DNA of 36,572 bases. Origin: Dysgonomonas gadei ATCC BAA-286. Lineage in GTDB: Bacteria; Bacteroidota; Bacteroidia; Bacteroidales; Dysgonomonadaceae. Under the pieces are notes generated by a model that was given only the letters and a program-made list of their open reading frames with translations, was not told where the DNA came from and searched no databases. Position 1 is the first letter of the stretch, and each line of letters begins with the position of its first letter. Positions 1-8,297 of this stretch are shown piece by piece. Location: positions 1 through 36,572 of the forward strand of contig NZ_GL891996.1 in the NCBI RefSeq assembly GCF_000213555.1, read 5' to 3'. The position numbers were made by a program, and so were the translations under genes.

Positions 1-461
1 CTCTTTTTATTCCTGTATAAAAGAAGTTTACAACCCATAAGGCAGTCTTCCTTCACGCGATTTGGCTGGTTCAGGCTCTCGCCCATTGACCAATATTCCT
101 CACTGCTGCCTCCCGTAGGAGTCTGGTCCGTGTCTCAGTTCCAGTGTGGGGGACAAACCTCTCAGTTCCCCTATCCATCGTTGCTTTGGTGAGCCGTTAC
201 CTCACCAACTGGCTAATGGAACGCATGCCCATCTATAACCGATAAATCTTTAACAAATATCTCCATGCGGAGCCCCTGTTTTATGCGGTATTAGTCCGAA
301 TTTCTCCGGGTTATTCCCCTGTTATAGGTAGGTTGCATACGCGTTACTCACCCGTGCGCCGGTCGCCATCAAAGTATTGCTACCCTATGCTGCCCCTCGA
401 CTTGCATGTGTTAGGCCTATCGCTAGCGTTCATCCTGAGCCAGGATCAAACTCTTCTTTGT
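1..461 (-). rRNA. rrs: 16S ribosomal RNA, 5' domain (partial, cut by window edge)
   Basis: The reverse complement contains the universal 16S 5' signature AGAGTTTGATCCTGGCTCAG (435-454), the 'CTAACACATGCAAGTCGA' stretch near 400-418, and the conserved 'ACTCCTACGGGAGGCAGCAG' block around 105-124. The mature 5' end is placed at about 461 by counting seven bases upstream of AGAGTTTG, as in E. coli numbering. Only about the first 460 bases of the gene are present; the 3' part lies left of base 1. The V1-V3 sequence is of Bacteroidales type and by memory resembles Dysgonomonas. The gene reads on the minus strand, like all genes from here to mutY. Confidence 0.97.
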
Positions 462-700
462 ATATTCTTTTTTTAAACCTTTTGATCCTGTTCAAGCTTT
501 CTTTTTTACTATTGGGTAATAGTAATTGACGGTAGCACCTTTTTTAACTATCTCTAGCTTTTTCCGGATATTTAATTTAATAAAAACCCAAATTGTGTAC
601 TACACTCTATAATGTTGTTATTTCAGTTCCTTCAAAGATCGCTCTTCCGCCCTACGCAAACACCCTTCTTTAAACGTGCCCTTTAGTGGTAAAGCGGGTG
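462..700 (-). other. rRNA leader (transcribed spacer upstream of 16S)
   Basis: About 240 bases lie between the predicted rRNA promoter and the 16S 5' end. No reading frame of note is present. The region should form the pre-16S leader with processing-stem and antitermination signals, but I could not assign the individual elements, because the 3' pairing partner lies outside the window. Confidence 0.6.
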
Positions 701-733
701 CAAAGATATGTAAAGTTTTAGTATCATTCCAAA
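701..733 (-). promoter_or_regulatory. rRNA operon promoter (Bacteroidota sigma-ABfr type)
   Basis: On the minus strand a perfect -7 box TATCTTTG (701-708, consensus TAnnTTTG) is preceded by a -33 TTTG (730-733) at a 21-base spacing. Transcription would start near 695 and run toward the 16S gene. A/T-rich sequence upstream (740-815) could act as an UP-like element. Confidence 0.75.
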
Positions 734-815
734 TATTTTGGCAATAAATTTTTAATAAAAAACAAACAAAAACACAATATGCTATTAATTAATATGTTGC
801 AAAACATATTTTTTT

Positions 816-1757
816 TCAATACATCGTAATAAAAGTCGGTTTAATAACAAATCCCAATCTTATGCGTTGCCTATGATGATTGTAATCCAACATAGATTCA
901 CCATAACCATTATAGTATTGAAGGAAGAGATATTGATTATCATCACTAAATAAACGTATCGAAAAATTCAGTTCTATATTCGCATTCAGATTTACTCCCC
1001 CTCTTTTTGTCACAACACATCCTATGTTGTATTTTTTCTTAGGGCTTGAATATTCCATGGCCATGAGTCCCCAGCCTGAGTACTTTACAATATCCTTATT
1101 ATTCGTTCCATCAACAATCGGTATCCAGGCTTTTGTCTGTAAAGTTAAGTGGTCATCTAACGTAAAATAAGTTCCAAAGGATACTTTATTCCAACTACGG
1201 GAATCTTCTCCATCCTTCCCGTTCGATTCATGTTCGAACTGAAAAGTCAGCGTTCCTAAAAACCTATTATCGCGCACCAAGGCTTTCCCCACCCCCAATG
1301 TCGGATTATAATTCAGATCCCGAAAAGGAAACGAATCCTGAAAAACATCCCAAAAGGCTTTCTGAGTGTAGGTCAGAAAAGCATATGTTTTGAACGGCAA
1401 AGTACTATTGGTAATCCTATGCATAACACTTATTTGAAATTTTGCATCCGAATTGTATTTCGTTGGCTTACTAAGCATCTGAGTTCCCACTATAAAATAG
1501 TTGTCTTTGTATATTCCAAAAGATGGGTTTGCATCAAACCTATTTATTATACTATCTGCATTACTCAATTGTTTTGATGGCCCAAATACTGAACCTATAA
1601 TGGCGTCTGTCTGGTGAGAAATAAATGTACCAACACTTGTTGTACTATCTTTCTTATGCTTTGCAACCTTAATAGTATCCTGTAATAAAGTTTCCTGGGA
1701 AAAAAGTGATGTCTGCGCCAAAAGCGAGAACATAAATAAGAGACACAAACTCTTCAT
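816..1757 (-). CDS. pldA: Outer-membrane phospholipase A (OMPLA/PldA family)
   Basis: The 313-residue protein has a signal peptide (about residues 1-20) and then alternating beta-barrel sequence. The motif HESNG...SRSWN contains the OMPLA catalytic triad: His176, Ser178 and Asn190 have the same spacing as His142, Ser144 and Asn156 of E. coli PldA. The predicted role is hydrolysis of phospholipids that reach the outer leaflet of the outer membrane, which maintains lipid asymmetry. It starts 12 bases after the ykgJ-like gene and is the last gene of a tatD-ansA-ykgJ-pldA run. The 3' end lies about 80 bases from the rRNA promoter. The family call is firm; substrate preference and calcium dependence cannot be read directly. 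Confidence 0.9.
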   Translation of the reverse strand: MKSLCLLFMFSLLAQTSLFSQETLLQDTIKVAKHKKDSTTSVGTFISHQTDAIIGSVFGPSKQLSNADSIINRFDANPSFGIYKDNYFIVGTQMLSKPTKYNSDAKFQISVMHRITNSTLPFKTYAFLTYTQKAFWDVFQDSFPFRDLNYNPTLGVGKALVRDNRFLGTLTFQFEHESNGKDGEDSRSWNKVSFGTYFTLDDHLTLQTKAWIPIVDGTNNKDIVKYSGWGLMAMEYSSPKKKYNIGCVVTKRGGVNLNANIELNFSIRLFSDDNQYLFLQYYNGYGESMLDYNHHRQRIRLGFVIKPTFITMY

Positions 1758-1769
1758 AAAATGTATTTA

Positions 1770-2249
1770 TTATTTATTAATAAGCCGGCACAGCACTTCA
1801 TATGCTATCGGACAAGTAGCTGAATTTTTAACAGTTAGCTTGTATATTTGTTCAAATCTCTTCCTGTCTGTATGTGGATATTCTCTACAGGCCTTAGGAC
1901 GAGCTTCGTATATTGAACAATAATTGTCCGACAAAAGAAATGGACAAGGCATAGACCGGAAGACATAATCTCCATCTTCATCCATTTTCAGGTACTTAGA
2001 TACGACTTCGGCCGGTTTTATCCGCAAGGCTTTGGCCATACGTTCTATATCCTTATCATAGATAGCAGGCCCTAGAGTCCTGCAACAGTTGGCACATGAC
2101 AGACAATCTATTTCAGCAGATACATCTTCATGCAATTGCTGAACAATTGTGTCCATCTTCATTAAACGTTTCTTATTCTTCTTATAATATAGTAGAAATG
2201 AGGATTCTGCCTTCTCTGCTAATAACTGCAGATTTTCATATTGTTTCAT
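1770..2249 (-). CDS. YkgJ-family cysteine-cluster protein (putative Zn/Fe-S cluster)
   Basis: The 159-residue soluble protein contains the YkgJ/UPF0153 cysteine signature: an N-terminal CLSCANCC cluster near residue 50, then CPFL, YCSIYEARPKAC and a late Cys. Members are annotated as zinc- or iron-sulfur-cluster proteins of unknown reaction, and some are linked to protein modification. The start codon overlaps the end of the asparaginase gene by 14 bases, so the two are probably translationally coupled. The family is clear from the cysteine pattern; the biochemical function is not known. Confidence 0.85.
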   Translation of the reverse strand: MKQYENLQLLAEKAESSFLLYYKKNKKRLMKMDTIVQQLHEDVSAEIDCLSCANCCRTLGPAIYDKDIERMAKALRIKPAEVVSKYLKMDEDGDYVFRSMPCPFLLSDNYCSIYEARPKACREYPHTDRKRFEQIYKLTVKNSATCPIAYEVLCRLINK

Positions 2250-3300
2250 TCATTCTATCTTCAACACGCGTTATCTCTCCAATCAATGGTACCCTCATCC
2301 TGATCTGAATATCTTCTTTTACATATTTGTGTCCAACCAGAAACATGAGTTTTGCTATAGCGGTTTCGAATGTAGCATCAAATCCACTTACTACTCCGGC
2401 TTTAAGCAATTCTCGTCCTGTTTCGTAGCGATGCATATCAACCATACCTGTATTACATTGAGTGATGTTTACTATTACAACGCCTTTTTTTACAGTTTCG
2501 CGTACGAGACGGATAAACCACGGAGATAAAGGGGCATTTCCCGAACCGTAAGTTTCGAGAATAATGGCTTTAATATTTTTCAAACCCAATATTGTCTCTA
2601 CTGTTTGCCTGTTAATCCCCGGAAACAACTTTAAGGTTGCAATACGAGTATCCAGCTGATAATGAAATATTGTCTTCTTATCATAATCAGGCTGATGGAT
2701 AACCTTTTTGTCATACCGGATCTGTATTCCCGACTTTCCAAGATTCGGATAATTGTAGGATTTGAATGCATTGAAATTATCTGCATTTACCTTGGTAGTC
2801 CGGTTGCCTCTCAACAGATCATTTTGGAAAAAGATACACACTTCGGGAACGATAGGGTTACCCAGAACATCTTTGTCTGCCGCTATCTCAAGAGCTGTAA
2901 TAAGATTTTCTTTAGCATCAGTCCTCAGCTTGCCAATTGGTAGCTGCGCGCCTGTGAGAACCACGGGCTTTTGCAGGTTTTCAATCATAAAACTCAACGC
3001 AGATGCTGTATAAGCCATAGTGTCGGTGCCATGCAAGATTACGAAACCATCATATTTATGATAATTATACTCAATCGTTCGCACTATTTTCTTCCAATGC
3101 TCCGGTGTGATTTCCGATGAATCGATAACCGGATCGAATACTATATGGTCTACATGAAAACGGAAACGCTGCAATTCGGGTAAATGACTATTTAAATGAG
3201 CAAAATCGAATGGTTCAAGAGAACCTGTAACCGGATTTTCGACCATCCCGATTGTTCCTCCGGTATAAATCAATAGAATATGAGCATTTACGTCTATCAT
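2236..3300 (-). CDS. ansA: Type I (cytoplasmic) L-asparaginase
   Basis: The enzyme hydrolyses L-asparagine to aspartate and ammonia. From the chosen ATG at 3300 the protein has about 354 residues and begins MIDVNAHILLIYTGGTIGM, with the family's first catalytic threonine in YTGGTIG. The second catalytic block, HGTDTMAYTASALSF, follows about 85 residues later. There is no signal peptide, as expected for a cytoplasmic type I enzyme. A longer in-frame start (TTG at 3366) directly abuts the tatD-like stop, but the 22 extra residues are not family-like. It is the second gene of the tatD-ansA-ykgJ-pldA unit. Confidence 0.93.
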   Translation of the reverse strand: MIDVNAHILLIYTGGTIGMVENPVTGSLEPFDFAHLNSHLPELQRFRFHVDHIVFDPVIDSSEITPEHWKKIVRTIEYNYHKYDGFVILHGTDTMAYTASALSFMIENLQKPVVLTGAQLPIGKLRTDAKENLITALEIAADKDVLGNPIVPEVCIFFQNDLLRGNRTTKVNADNFNAFKSYNYPNLGKSGIQIRYDKKVIHQPDYDKKTIFHYQLDTRIATLKLFPGINRQTVETILGLKNIKAIILETYGSGNAPLSPWFIRLVRETVKKGVVIVNITQCNTGMVDMHRYETGRELLKAGVVSGFDATFETAIAKLMFLVGHKYVKEDIQIRMRVPLIGEITRVEDRMNETI

Positions 3301-3366
3301 CTCAATCTGTAATCTTTGAATCTGTAAAAATAATGAATTTAATAATACACAATATAATTTTGTCAA

Positions 3367-4017
3367 TTATTTAGAGATAATACTCATATTATCCGCAACA
3401 ATTTCAACAAATTGATTAAATAAAAGCCCCAAAACCAACGAAATACTCTCATACACCTTACAAATAGAAATTTCGGAAATATCCGTTTCACAAAAAAGAG
3501 AATCGATCGGAATATGTCGTATTGCATCTTCGTTAAAGAACTCTCCCACAGAGAATTTAAAACCAAATCGAACAAGCTGTTTCGTTTGATCTGCATTACC
3601 TCTATACCCATGAATTATCCAAGGAATATCTGACTTATATTCTTTGTGCAAAGCCATCAATAGATCCCAGGCTTTTACACAGTGAATTATCAATGGCTTA
3701 TTTACGCTCATCGCTAGCTCGATTTGCTGCCTGAACACATTCTCCTGGATTTTCATATCAGGTCCTTTCAATTTATCCAGCCCAGCTTCTCCAATAGCAA
3801 GAATCGACTTATTCCGTACAACTTCATTTAATCGTGTCAATTGTCCCCCGGCATTCTCTGCATCCCAGGGATGTACACCGCATGAGAACCGGATATTATC
3901 AGGCGCCAAAATCCCATCTTCAAAATCTCCGGGTGAAGTGTTCAGTATATACTGTACCTTATATCCGTTCATCTCTTCCGGACCTGCTTTATGTGTATGA
4001 ATATTGTATAGGTACAT
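3367..4017 (-). CDS. TatD-family metal-dependent hydrolase
   Basis: The 216-residue TIM-barrel hydrolase carries the metal-binding pattern of the family: NIHTHK at residues 5-10, AIGEAGLD, LIIHCVKAW, WIIHGYRG and FCETDIS. TatD proteins act as 3'-5' exonucleases on DNA or related substrates. It is shorter than typical TatD (about 255-265 residues), mostly in the N-terminal half and C-terminal tail, but all metal-site motifs are present. It is first in the minus-strand run leading to ansA. A terminator just upstream (4035-4070) separates it from folE, so it probably has its own promoter, which I could not find. Confidence 0.85.
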   Translation of the reverse strand: MYLYNIHTHKAGPEEMNGYKVQYILNTSPGDFEDGILAPDNIRFSCGVHPWDAENAGGQLTRLNEVVRNKSILAIGEAGLDKLKGPDMKIQENVFRQQIELAMSVNKPLIIHCVKAWDLLMALHKEYKSDIPWIIHGYRGNADQTKQLVRFGFKFSVGEFFNEDAIRHIPIDSLFCETDISEISICKVYESISLVLGLLFNQFVEIVADNMSIISK

Positions 4018-4034
4018 ATCTTTATCTCTAAATT

Positions 4035-4070
4035 AAAAACGAGGTTACTCCTTTTACCGGAAAACCTCGT
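4035..4070 (-). terminator. Rho-independent terminator after folE
   Basis: The 8-bp stem ACGAGGTT (4039-4046) / AACCTCGT (4063-4070) is followed on the minus strand by TTTTAATT. It lies 27 bases beyond the folE stop and just before the tatD-like gene. Confidence 0.75.
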
Positions 4071-4097
4071 ATTGATTTATCTTTTGTTCATCTGATT

Positions 4098-4661
4098 TTA
4101 TCGGATAAGATTGATAAACTCTTCGCGGGTCTTTGCCTGATTAAATACTCCGGTGAAGTCGGAAGTTGTGGTTGTCGAATTCTGCTTCTCCACGCCCCGC
4201 ATTTGCATACACATATGCTGAGCCTCTATCACCACCATGACCCCGAGCGGGTTAAGCGTTTTCTGAATACACTCCTTTATCTGGAGAGTCATGCGTTCCT
4301 GCACTTGCAAGCGTCGGGCAAAGACATCCACGACACGGGCAATTTTGCTCAGTCCCGTGATATAGCCATTCGGAATATAAGCTACATGCGCTTTTCCCCA
4401 AAAGGGCAACATATGATGTTCGCACATGGAATAAAAGTCTATATCTTTAACTATTACCATTTGCCTGTAGTCCTCTTTAAAGAAGGCTTTTCTCAAGATT
4501 TCTTCAGGGTCTTCGTGATAACCCTTAGTCAAAAACTGCATGGCCTTTGCAACTCTTACCGGGGTACTTAGCAGCCCCTCTCTATCGGCATTTTCACCCA
4601 ACAGGCTTATGATTTCTTTGTAATGCTTTGCCAGCAGTTCTATATTTTGTTCTTCTTGCAT
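4098..4661 (-). CDS. folE: GTP cyclohydrolase I
   Basis: The enzyme converts GTP to 7,8-dihydroneopterin triphosphate, the entry step of folate and pterin synthesis. The 187-residue protein has the full signature: zinc ligands Cys80 and His83 in SMCEHHMLPF and Cys151 in QHMCMQMRGV, plus GLSKIARVVD and RLQVQERMT in the active-site region. Its length is normal for the bacterial type I enzyme. It lies 36 bases after the SPOR-domain gene and is followed by a strong terminator. The DUF1599-DoxX-tpiA-SPOR-folE gene order matches, from memory, the Bacteroides thetaiotaomicron BT_3928 neighbourhood. Confidence 0.97.
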   Translation of the reverse strand: MQEEQNIELLAKHYKEIISLLGENADREGLLSTPVRVAKAMQFLTKGYHEDPEEILRKAFFKEDYRQMVIVKDIDFYSMCEHHMLPFWGKAHVAYIPNGYITGLSKIARVVDVFARRLQVQERMTLQIKECIQKTLNPLGVMVVIEAQHMCMQMRGVEKQNSTTTTSDFTGVFNQAKTREEFINLIR

Positions 4662-4697
4662 TGTGAAGATTTTTATCGTCTGATTTAAATTTATAAT

Positions 4698-5201
4698 TTA
4701 TTGTACCGGCTTTTTCACAACATCGGGTACAACATACATCTCCCGCCCGAAGGCCGGGAATGTTTTTTTCATCTCTTTAAGCACACCATCAGCATCTGCC
4801 CTGCTTGTAAAATTACCGACGCGCAAACGCCAAAATGGAGACTGAAAGCTTACGACTGTCTCCAGCTCAGGGAAAGCAGATTTAACTTGTGCTTGTTTCG
4901 ATTCGGCTTCTCTTTTCGAACGTTGTTGATTATTGCCCGAAAAAACCTGAATCTTAAAGCCCCTTACTTTTGTGAAATTGGCCGTAGGGTCGATGACACC
5001 CACTGTTTTTGTAGTATCTATAACAGCAATCTGGCGAACCCCCAGTATATTCTGTACAGCTTCGTCCTGCATCACTTTGATATTTCCTTGTCCCCATTTA
5101 GATGAATTCAGTTCATCTATAATCGTTTTATTATCATCCTGTGCTAACGCAAAACCTGAAAACAGGCACAGAACAAGAAAGATATAAATACTTTTTTTCA
5201 T
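4698..5201 (-). CDS. SPOR-domain periplasmic protein
   Basis: The 167-residue protein has a cleavable signal peptide (cut after ALA, about residue 20). A C-terminal SPOR domain (about residues 80-160) begins at RGFKIQVFSGNNQQ and includes FWRLRVGNFTSRADAD. SPOR domains bind glycan strands lacking stem peptides and are often found at division sites. The middle region (20-75) is not recognisable. It lies between tpiA and folE with a terminator-like hairpin on its 5' side. The domain call is strong; a specific role in division or envelope maintenance is inference. Confidence 0.87.
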   Translation of the reverse strand: MKKSIYIFLVLCLFSGFALAQDDNKTIIDELNSSKWGQGNIKVMQDEAVQNILGVRQIAVIDTTKTVGVIDPTANFTKVRGFKIQVFSGNNQQRSKREAESKQAQVKSAFPELETVVSFQSPFWRLRVGNFTSRADADGVLKEMKKTFPAFGREMYVVPDVVKKPVQ

Positions 5202-5282
5202 ACTGATTTATTTGAGGTCATTGACCTGTTTACCGTTCGTCCAAGTATAATAATTATATTCGGCTACGGAAGTCCTTTTATT

Positions 5283-5320
5283 TAAAAGCAATTGCAGGAG
5301 CTGTCTCCAGCCCTGCAATT
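5283..5320 (-). terminator. Probable terminator after tpiA
   Basis: The 9-bp inverted repeat AATTGCAGG (5290-5298) / CCTGCAATT (5312-5320) is followed on the minus strand by GCTTTTAAA. It lies 12 bases past the tpiA stop. The U-tract is short, so it may be leaky and let transcription reach the SPOR gene and folE. Confidence 0.6.
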
Positions 5321-5332
5321 TATAGTGCCGGA

Positions 5333-6079
5333 TTAGAATCCTTCAATAACAGGGATAAATTTCTCTACATCGAGAGAAGCACCACCGATAAGTCCGCCGT
5401 CGATATCCGGACAAGCGAACAATTCTTTTGCATTACCGCCATTTGCGCTACCTCCATAAAGGATAGAAGTGTTATCTGCTACTTCTTTACCATACTTATC
5501 TGCGATAATCTGACGGATGTAAGCATGCATTTCCTGAGCCTGAGCTGATGTAGCTGTAAGGCCTGTACCAATAGCCCAAACCGGTTCGTAAGCTATAACG
5601 ATTTTAGAGAAATCTGCGGCTGAAAGTTCGAATAACGCATCTACAGTTTGTTTTTTAACTACATCGAAATGTACATTTTTCTCTCTTTCATCTTTAGTCT
5701 CACCTATACAGAAAATAGGGTTAAGGCCATTTGCCAAAGCTAGCAATACTTTTTCTTTCAGGATAGCATCTGTTTCTCCGTAATATGTACGGCGTTCAGA
5801 GTGTCCAAGAATAACATATTTGGCACCTGTAGACGCTACCATGGCAGCCGATACTTCCCCGGTATAAGCACCTGAAGCTTTATCTGCACAGTTTTGTGCG
5901 GCAACTCCCAATTTAGTAGATGATGCAACACTGGCAAGATGAATAAACGGTGTTCCTATAATTACATCACATTTCAATGTCTTACCTGCCAACGCAGCTT
6001 CCAGGTCTTTAGCAAAAGCTACTCCTTCCTGTAGGTTCTTATTCATTTTCCAGTTTCCTGCAACAATGTTCTTTCTCAT
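5333..6079 (-). CDS. tpiA: Triose-phosphate isomerase
   Basis: The enzyme interconverts dihydroxyacetone phosphate and glyceraldehyde 3-phosphate in glycolysis and gluconeogenesis. The 248-residue protein has the complete active site: Lys11 in GNWKMN, His93 in LGHSERR and Glu165 in AYEPVWAIGTG, plus the phosphate-binding GGSANGGN and GGLIGGASL loops near the C-terminus. Length is normal. It lies 35 bases after the DoxX-like gene and is followed by a terminator-like hairpin. Confidence 0.98.
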   Translation of the reverse strand: MRKNIVAGNWKMNKNLQEGVAFAKDLEAALAGKTLKCDVIIGTPFIHLASVASSTKLGVAAQNCADKASGAYTGEVSAAMVASTGAKYVILGHSERRTYYGETDAILKEKVLLALANGLNPIFCIGETKDEREKNVHFDVVKKQTVDALFELSAADFSKIVIAYEPVWAIGTGLTATSAQAQEMHAYIRQIIADKYGKEVADNTSILYGGSANGGNAKELFACPDIDGGLIGGASLDVEKFIPVIEGF

Positions 6080-6114
6080 AATTAAAGCGTTTTATTTATA
6101 TAATTATACTCAAT

Positions 6115-7443
6115 TTATTCTTCGGGTTCCTCCTGCGCTTCCTCCTTTTTCTTTCTCCGTCTGAAAAACAGAAAATCCAGACCTTTAAGACCGAGCAAAG
6201 GAAATACGAAAGCCACACTTAAATAAAAAAGATTTTTTTTATCCTGTCTTTCCGTATCTATCAACTGACCATAAGATAATTCTTCCAAAGGCTTAACCAG
6301 ATCCTCTTCTGCAGGGACTTCTACATTTGCCCATTTATTGATTACCACTCCGTCTTTCAGCAATATCATCCCCGGATTGGAACGCACAATGGTCTTTATT
6401 GCCCGTTCGTCCATCGTACAGAATTTGAAGTTTATAACGTTTTCTTTCGACCAACGCAGTATTTCATCAGTAGTGGACGATGTTACGCAATAGAACTTGT
6501 ATCCTCCGTAATCTGCATAATTGTTTACATCCTCAAAGTTGCTGAGATACCATGTACTCATATCTTCAAGAGACGGCGACAACATTAGGAATACATAGCC
6601 ACTGTCGGACAAAATATCAGTTGTAATATCGGTCTGGGCTATAACTTCAGATTTCTTTGCATCAAAGAAGAGCTCTGTTATCACGAAGTCCTTTATCTTC
6701 GATGTCACACCTTCTTTCAACACTTTGGTTTCCATCCTAACAAAGACCCAGGTACTGTCTTCCCATGGATAATTCTCCTCTGTAAATTCTTTTTCCACTC
6801 CGTCTTTGGCATAGACCAGCATAGATACCTCTTCACGGCCCTTACCTTCTTCCACCCCTATCTGTTCGGGTATGGATGCCCCTATTTTGTATGGGCGGAA
6901 ATCAAATAACGGCTCATATATATAATTACGGAATGTGAATAAACTAATAAAAATAAGTATATACAGAAATGCCAGCCAATAAGTTTTACCTGTAAAGAAA
7001 TTACTAATCCGTTCACAATATCTGAATACAATAATGGAACATATCAGTAATACTATATTCTTATAAAACGTTTGCCAGTTGGTAATAACCAGTGCGTCTC
7101 CGAAACAACCGCAATCTTCCACAGGGTCGGCAATGGCCAGATAAAGCGTAAGGATGGTCATAAAAACCATAACCACTAATGTAAGCCGGGAATTCCAACG
7201 GCGGTAAAGCCCAAACAACATGCAAGCTCCCATTGCAAATTCGACTATACTCTGTAAGGCCGAAAGAGGAAAGGAAAAGAAAGTAAGAGAGGTAAGATTA
7301 AACGCTGCAAAATAGTCGTCTATCTTATATGCCGTTCCATAGGGATCTACAGCTTTTACAAATCCGGAAAAAATAAAGGTTACACCAAGAATAACTCTGG
7401 AAACCTCTGTTAATATCTTTATCCCAATATCCTTCTTACTCAT
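6115..7443 (-). CDS. DoxX/MauE-like membrane protein with C-terminal periplasmic domain (BT_3928 type)
   Basis: In this 442-residue protein the N-terminal 150 residues form a four-helix DoxX/MauE-like bundle, including a DCGCFGD motif near residue 110. That motif is typical of MauE-type proteins tied to thiol/disulfide chemistry. One more helix follows (about 155-170), then a 230-residue soluble domain, a late transmembrane helix (about 400-425) and a very basic/acidic cytoplasmic tail. The family is annotated BT_3928 in Bacteroidales. A redox or respiratory role is possible but not shown. It lies between DUF1599 (6-base gap) and tpiA (35-base gap), so it is probably co-transcribed with both. 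Confidence 0.8.
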   Translation of the reverse strand: MSKKDIGIKILTEVSRVILGVTFIFSGFVKAVDPYGTAYKIDDYFAAFNLTSLTFFSFPLSALQSIVEFAMGACMLFGLYRRWNSRLTLVVMVFMTILTLYLAIADPVEDCGCFGDALVITNWQTFYKNIVLLICSIIVFRYCERISNFFTGKTYWLAFLYILIFISLFTFRNYIYEPLFDFRPYKIGASIPEQIGVEEGKGREEVSMLVYAKDGVEKEFTEENYPWEDSTWVFVRMETKVLKEGVTSKIKDFVITELFFDAKKSEVIAQTDITTDILSDSGYVFLMLSPSLEDMSTWYLSNFEDVNNYADYGGYKFYCVTSSTTDEILRWSKENVINFKFCTMDERAIKTIVRSNPGMILLKDGVVINKWANVEVPAEEDLVKPLEELSYGQLIDTERQDKKNLFYLSVAFVFPLLGLKGLDFLFFRRRKKKEEAQEEPEE

Positions 7444-7449
7444 TAGCAG

Positions 7450-8001
7450 TTAGTTTTCGTTATCGGGAAATTCAAGTTTAATAAGCCCGAACAACGAATA
7501 ATTAATCATATCCATATAGTTGGCATCGACACCTTCCGATACAATAGTCTGACCTTTATTCTCTTCTATTTGCTTTGTCCTGTATATTTTCGTCAGAATA
7601 AGATCAGTGTATGAGCTGATGCGCATAGCCCGCCAGGCCTCGTCATAATCATGGTTCTTTGCATACATCAACTCTTTGGTCTGCGTCATATGCTTATCAT
7701 ATAACGCCAGAACCTGTTCTTCGTTCAAATCCACACTGTCTGAGAATCCGAGTTCGAGTTGAATAAGCCCTATAATACCATAGTTTACAATACCAATAAA
7801 CTCAGGAGCGATACCTTCATCTATAAGGCTTACACCTTTTTCTTCAATGCTCCTTATACGTTTCGCCTTGATAAGAATCTGGTCTGTAACCGACTGAGGG
7901 CGAAGGATTCGCCACGATGCTCCATAATCTTTCAGCTTTTTAGCAAAAAGGTTGCGACATATCGCAATCACCTGCTCAAACTGCGCCTTGGTATCTGCCA
8001 T
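7450..8001 (-). CDS. DUF1599-domain protein with internal duplication
   Basis: I chose the ATG at 8001 (183 residues, MADTKAQFEQ...). A longer frame opens at 8073, but a perfect -7 promoter box (8027-8034) lies between the two starts. The protein is two tandem DUF1599 units, each with a conserved pattern: 'DYGASWRILRPQSVTDQI' in the first and 'DYDEAWRAMRISSYTDLI' in the second, each followed by K..R..IEE and a NYG/NYS..GLI.LE end. DUF1599 has been linked by others to nucleotide-modification enzymes; no reaction can be assigned here. It is the first gene of the run to tpiA. Confidence 0.85.
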   Translation of the reverse strand: MADTKAQFEQVIAICRNLFAKKLKDYGASWRILRPQSVTDQILIKAKRIRSIEEKGVSLIDEGIAPEFIGIVNYGIIGLIQLELGFSDSVDLNEEQVLALYDKHMTQTKELMYAKNHDYDEAWRAMRISSYTDLILTKIYRTKQIEENKGQTIVSEGVDANYMDMINYSLFGLIKLEFPDNEN

Positions 8002-8026
8002 GTTAATATCTCTATTTTTCAGGGGA

Positions 8027-8034
8027 CAAAGGTA
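8027..8034 (-). promoter_or_regulatory. -7 promoter box for DUF1599-doxX-tpiA
   Basis: The minus-strand TACCTTTG matches the Bacteroidota -7 consensus TAnnTTTG exactly and lies 26 bases upstream of the chosen DUF1599 ATG. No good -33 TTTG occurs at the usual spacing, so confidence is moderate. Confidence 0.5.
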
Positions 8035-8100
8035 TGAAAAAATGTTTAATCTATGCTTTGCTTCATTTGCCATTTAATTTTTATGAATATCTACGATATA

Positions 8101-8276
8101 AAAAGTAACATTTTTTCAGTTAATAGTCAACAAATATCAGTTAATAACTCGTATCTTGTGTCTTGTCTACTCGTATCTTATATAACTTTCAACTTAATAC
8201 TTAAAACTTACTACTTATCCCAACACTTCAAAGAACTATCAGCTAAAGGCTATTGGCTCTAATTACATAGATAAAT
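8101..8276 (-). repeat. Dispersed intergenic repeat, copy B (7-base register)
   Basis: Read on the minus strand this stretch matches 35675-35850 on the plus strand along most of its length, with few substitutions in the central 95 columns. Copy B is one 7-base step shorter at its 'ATAGTTC' position and differs by a further small insertion near 'GACACAAGATACGAG'. It fills the gap between the GT39 stop (8298) and the DUF1599 promoter. No protein-coding potential is evident. Confidence 0.85.
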
Positions 8277-8297
8277 GTTTCCCAACATTATGGCATT

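Noticed and set aside
3301..3366. N-terminal extension of ansA from a TTG codon
   Set aside because: The extra 22 residues do not resemble the family start, and an ATG is placed exactly at the usual N-terminus.
4203..4571. A 122-codon plus-strand frame inside folE
   Set aside because: Antisense shadow of an unmistakable folE gene.
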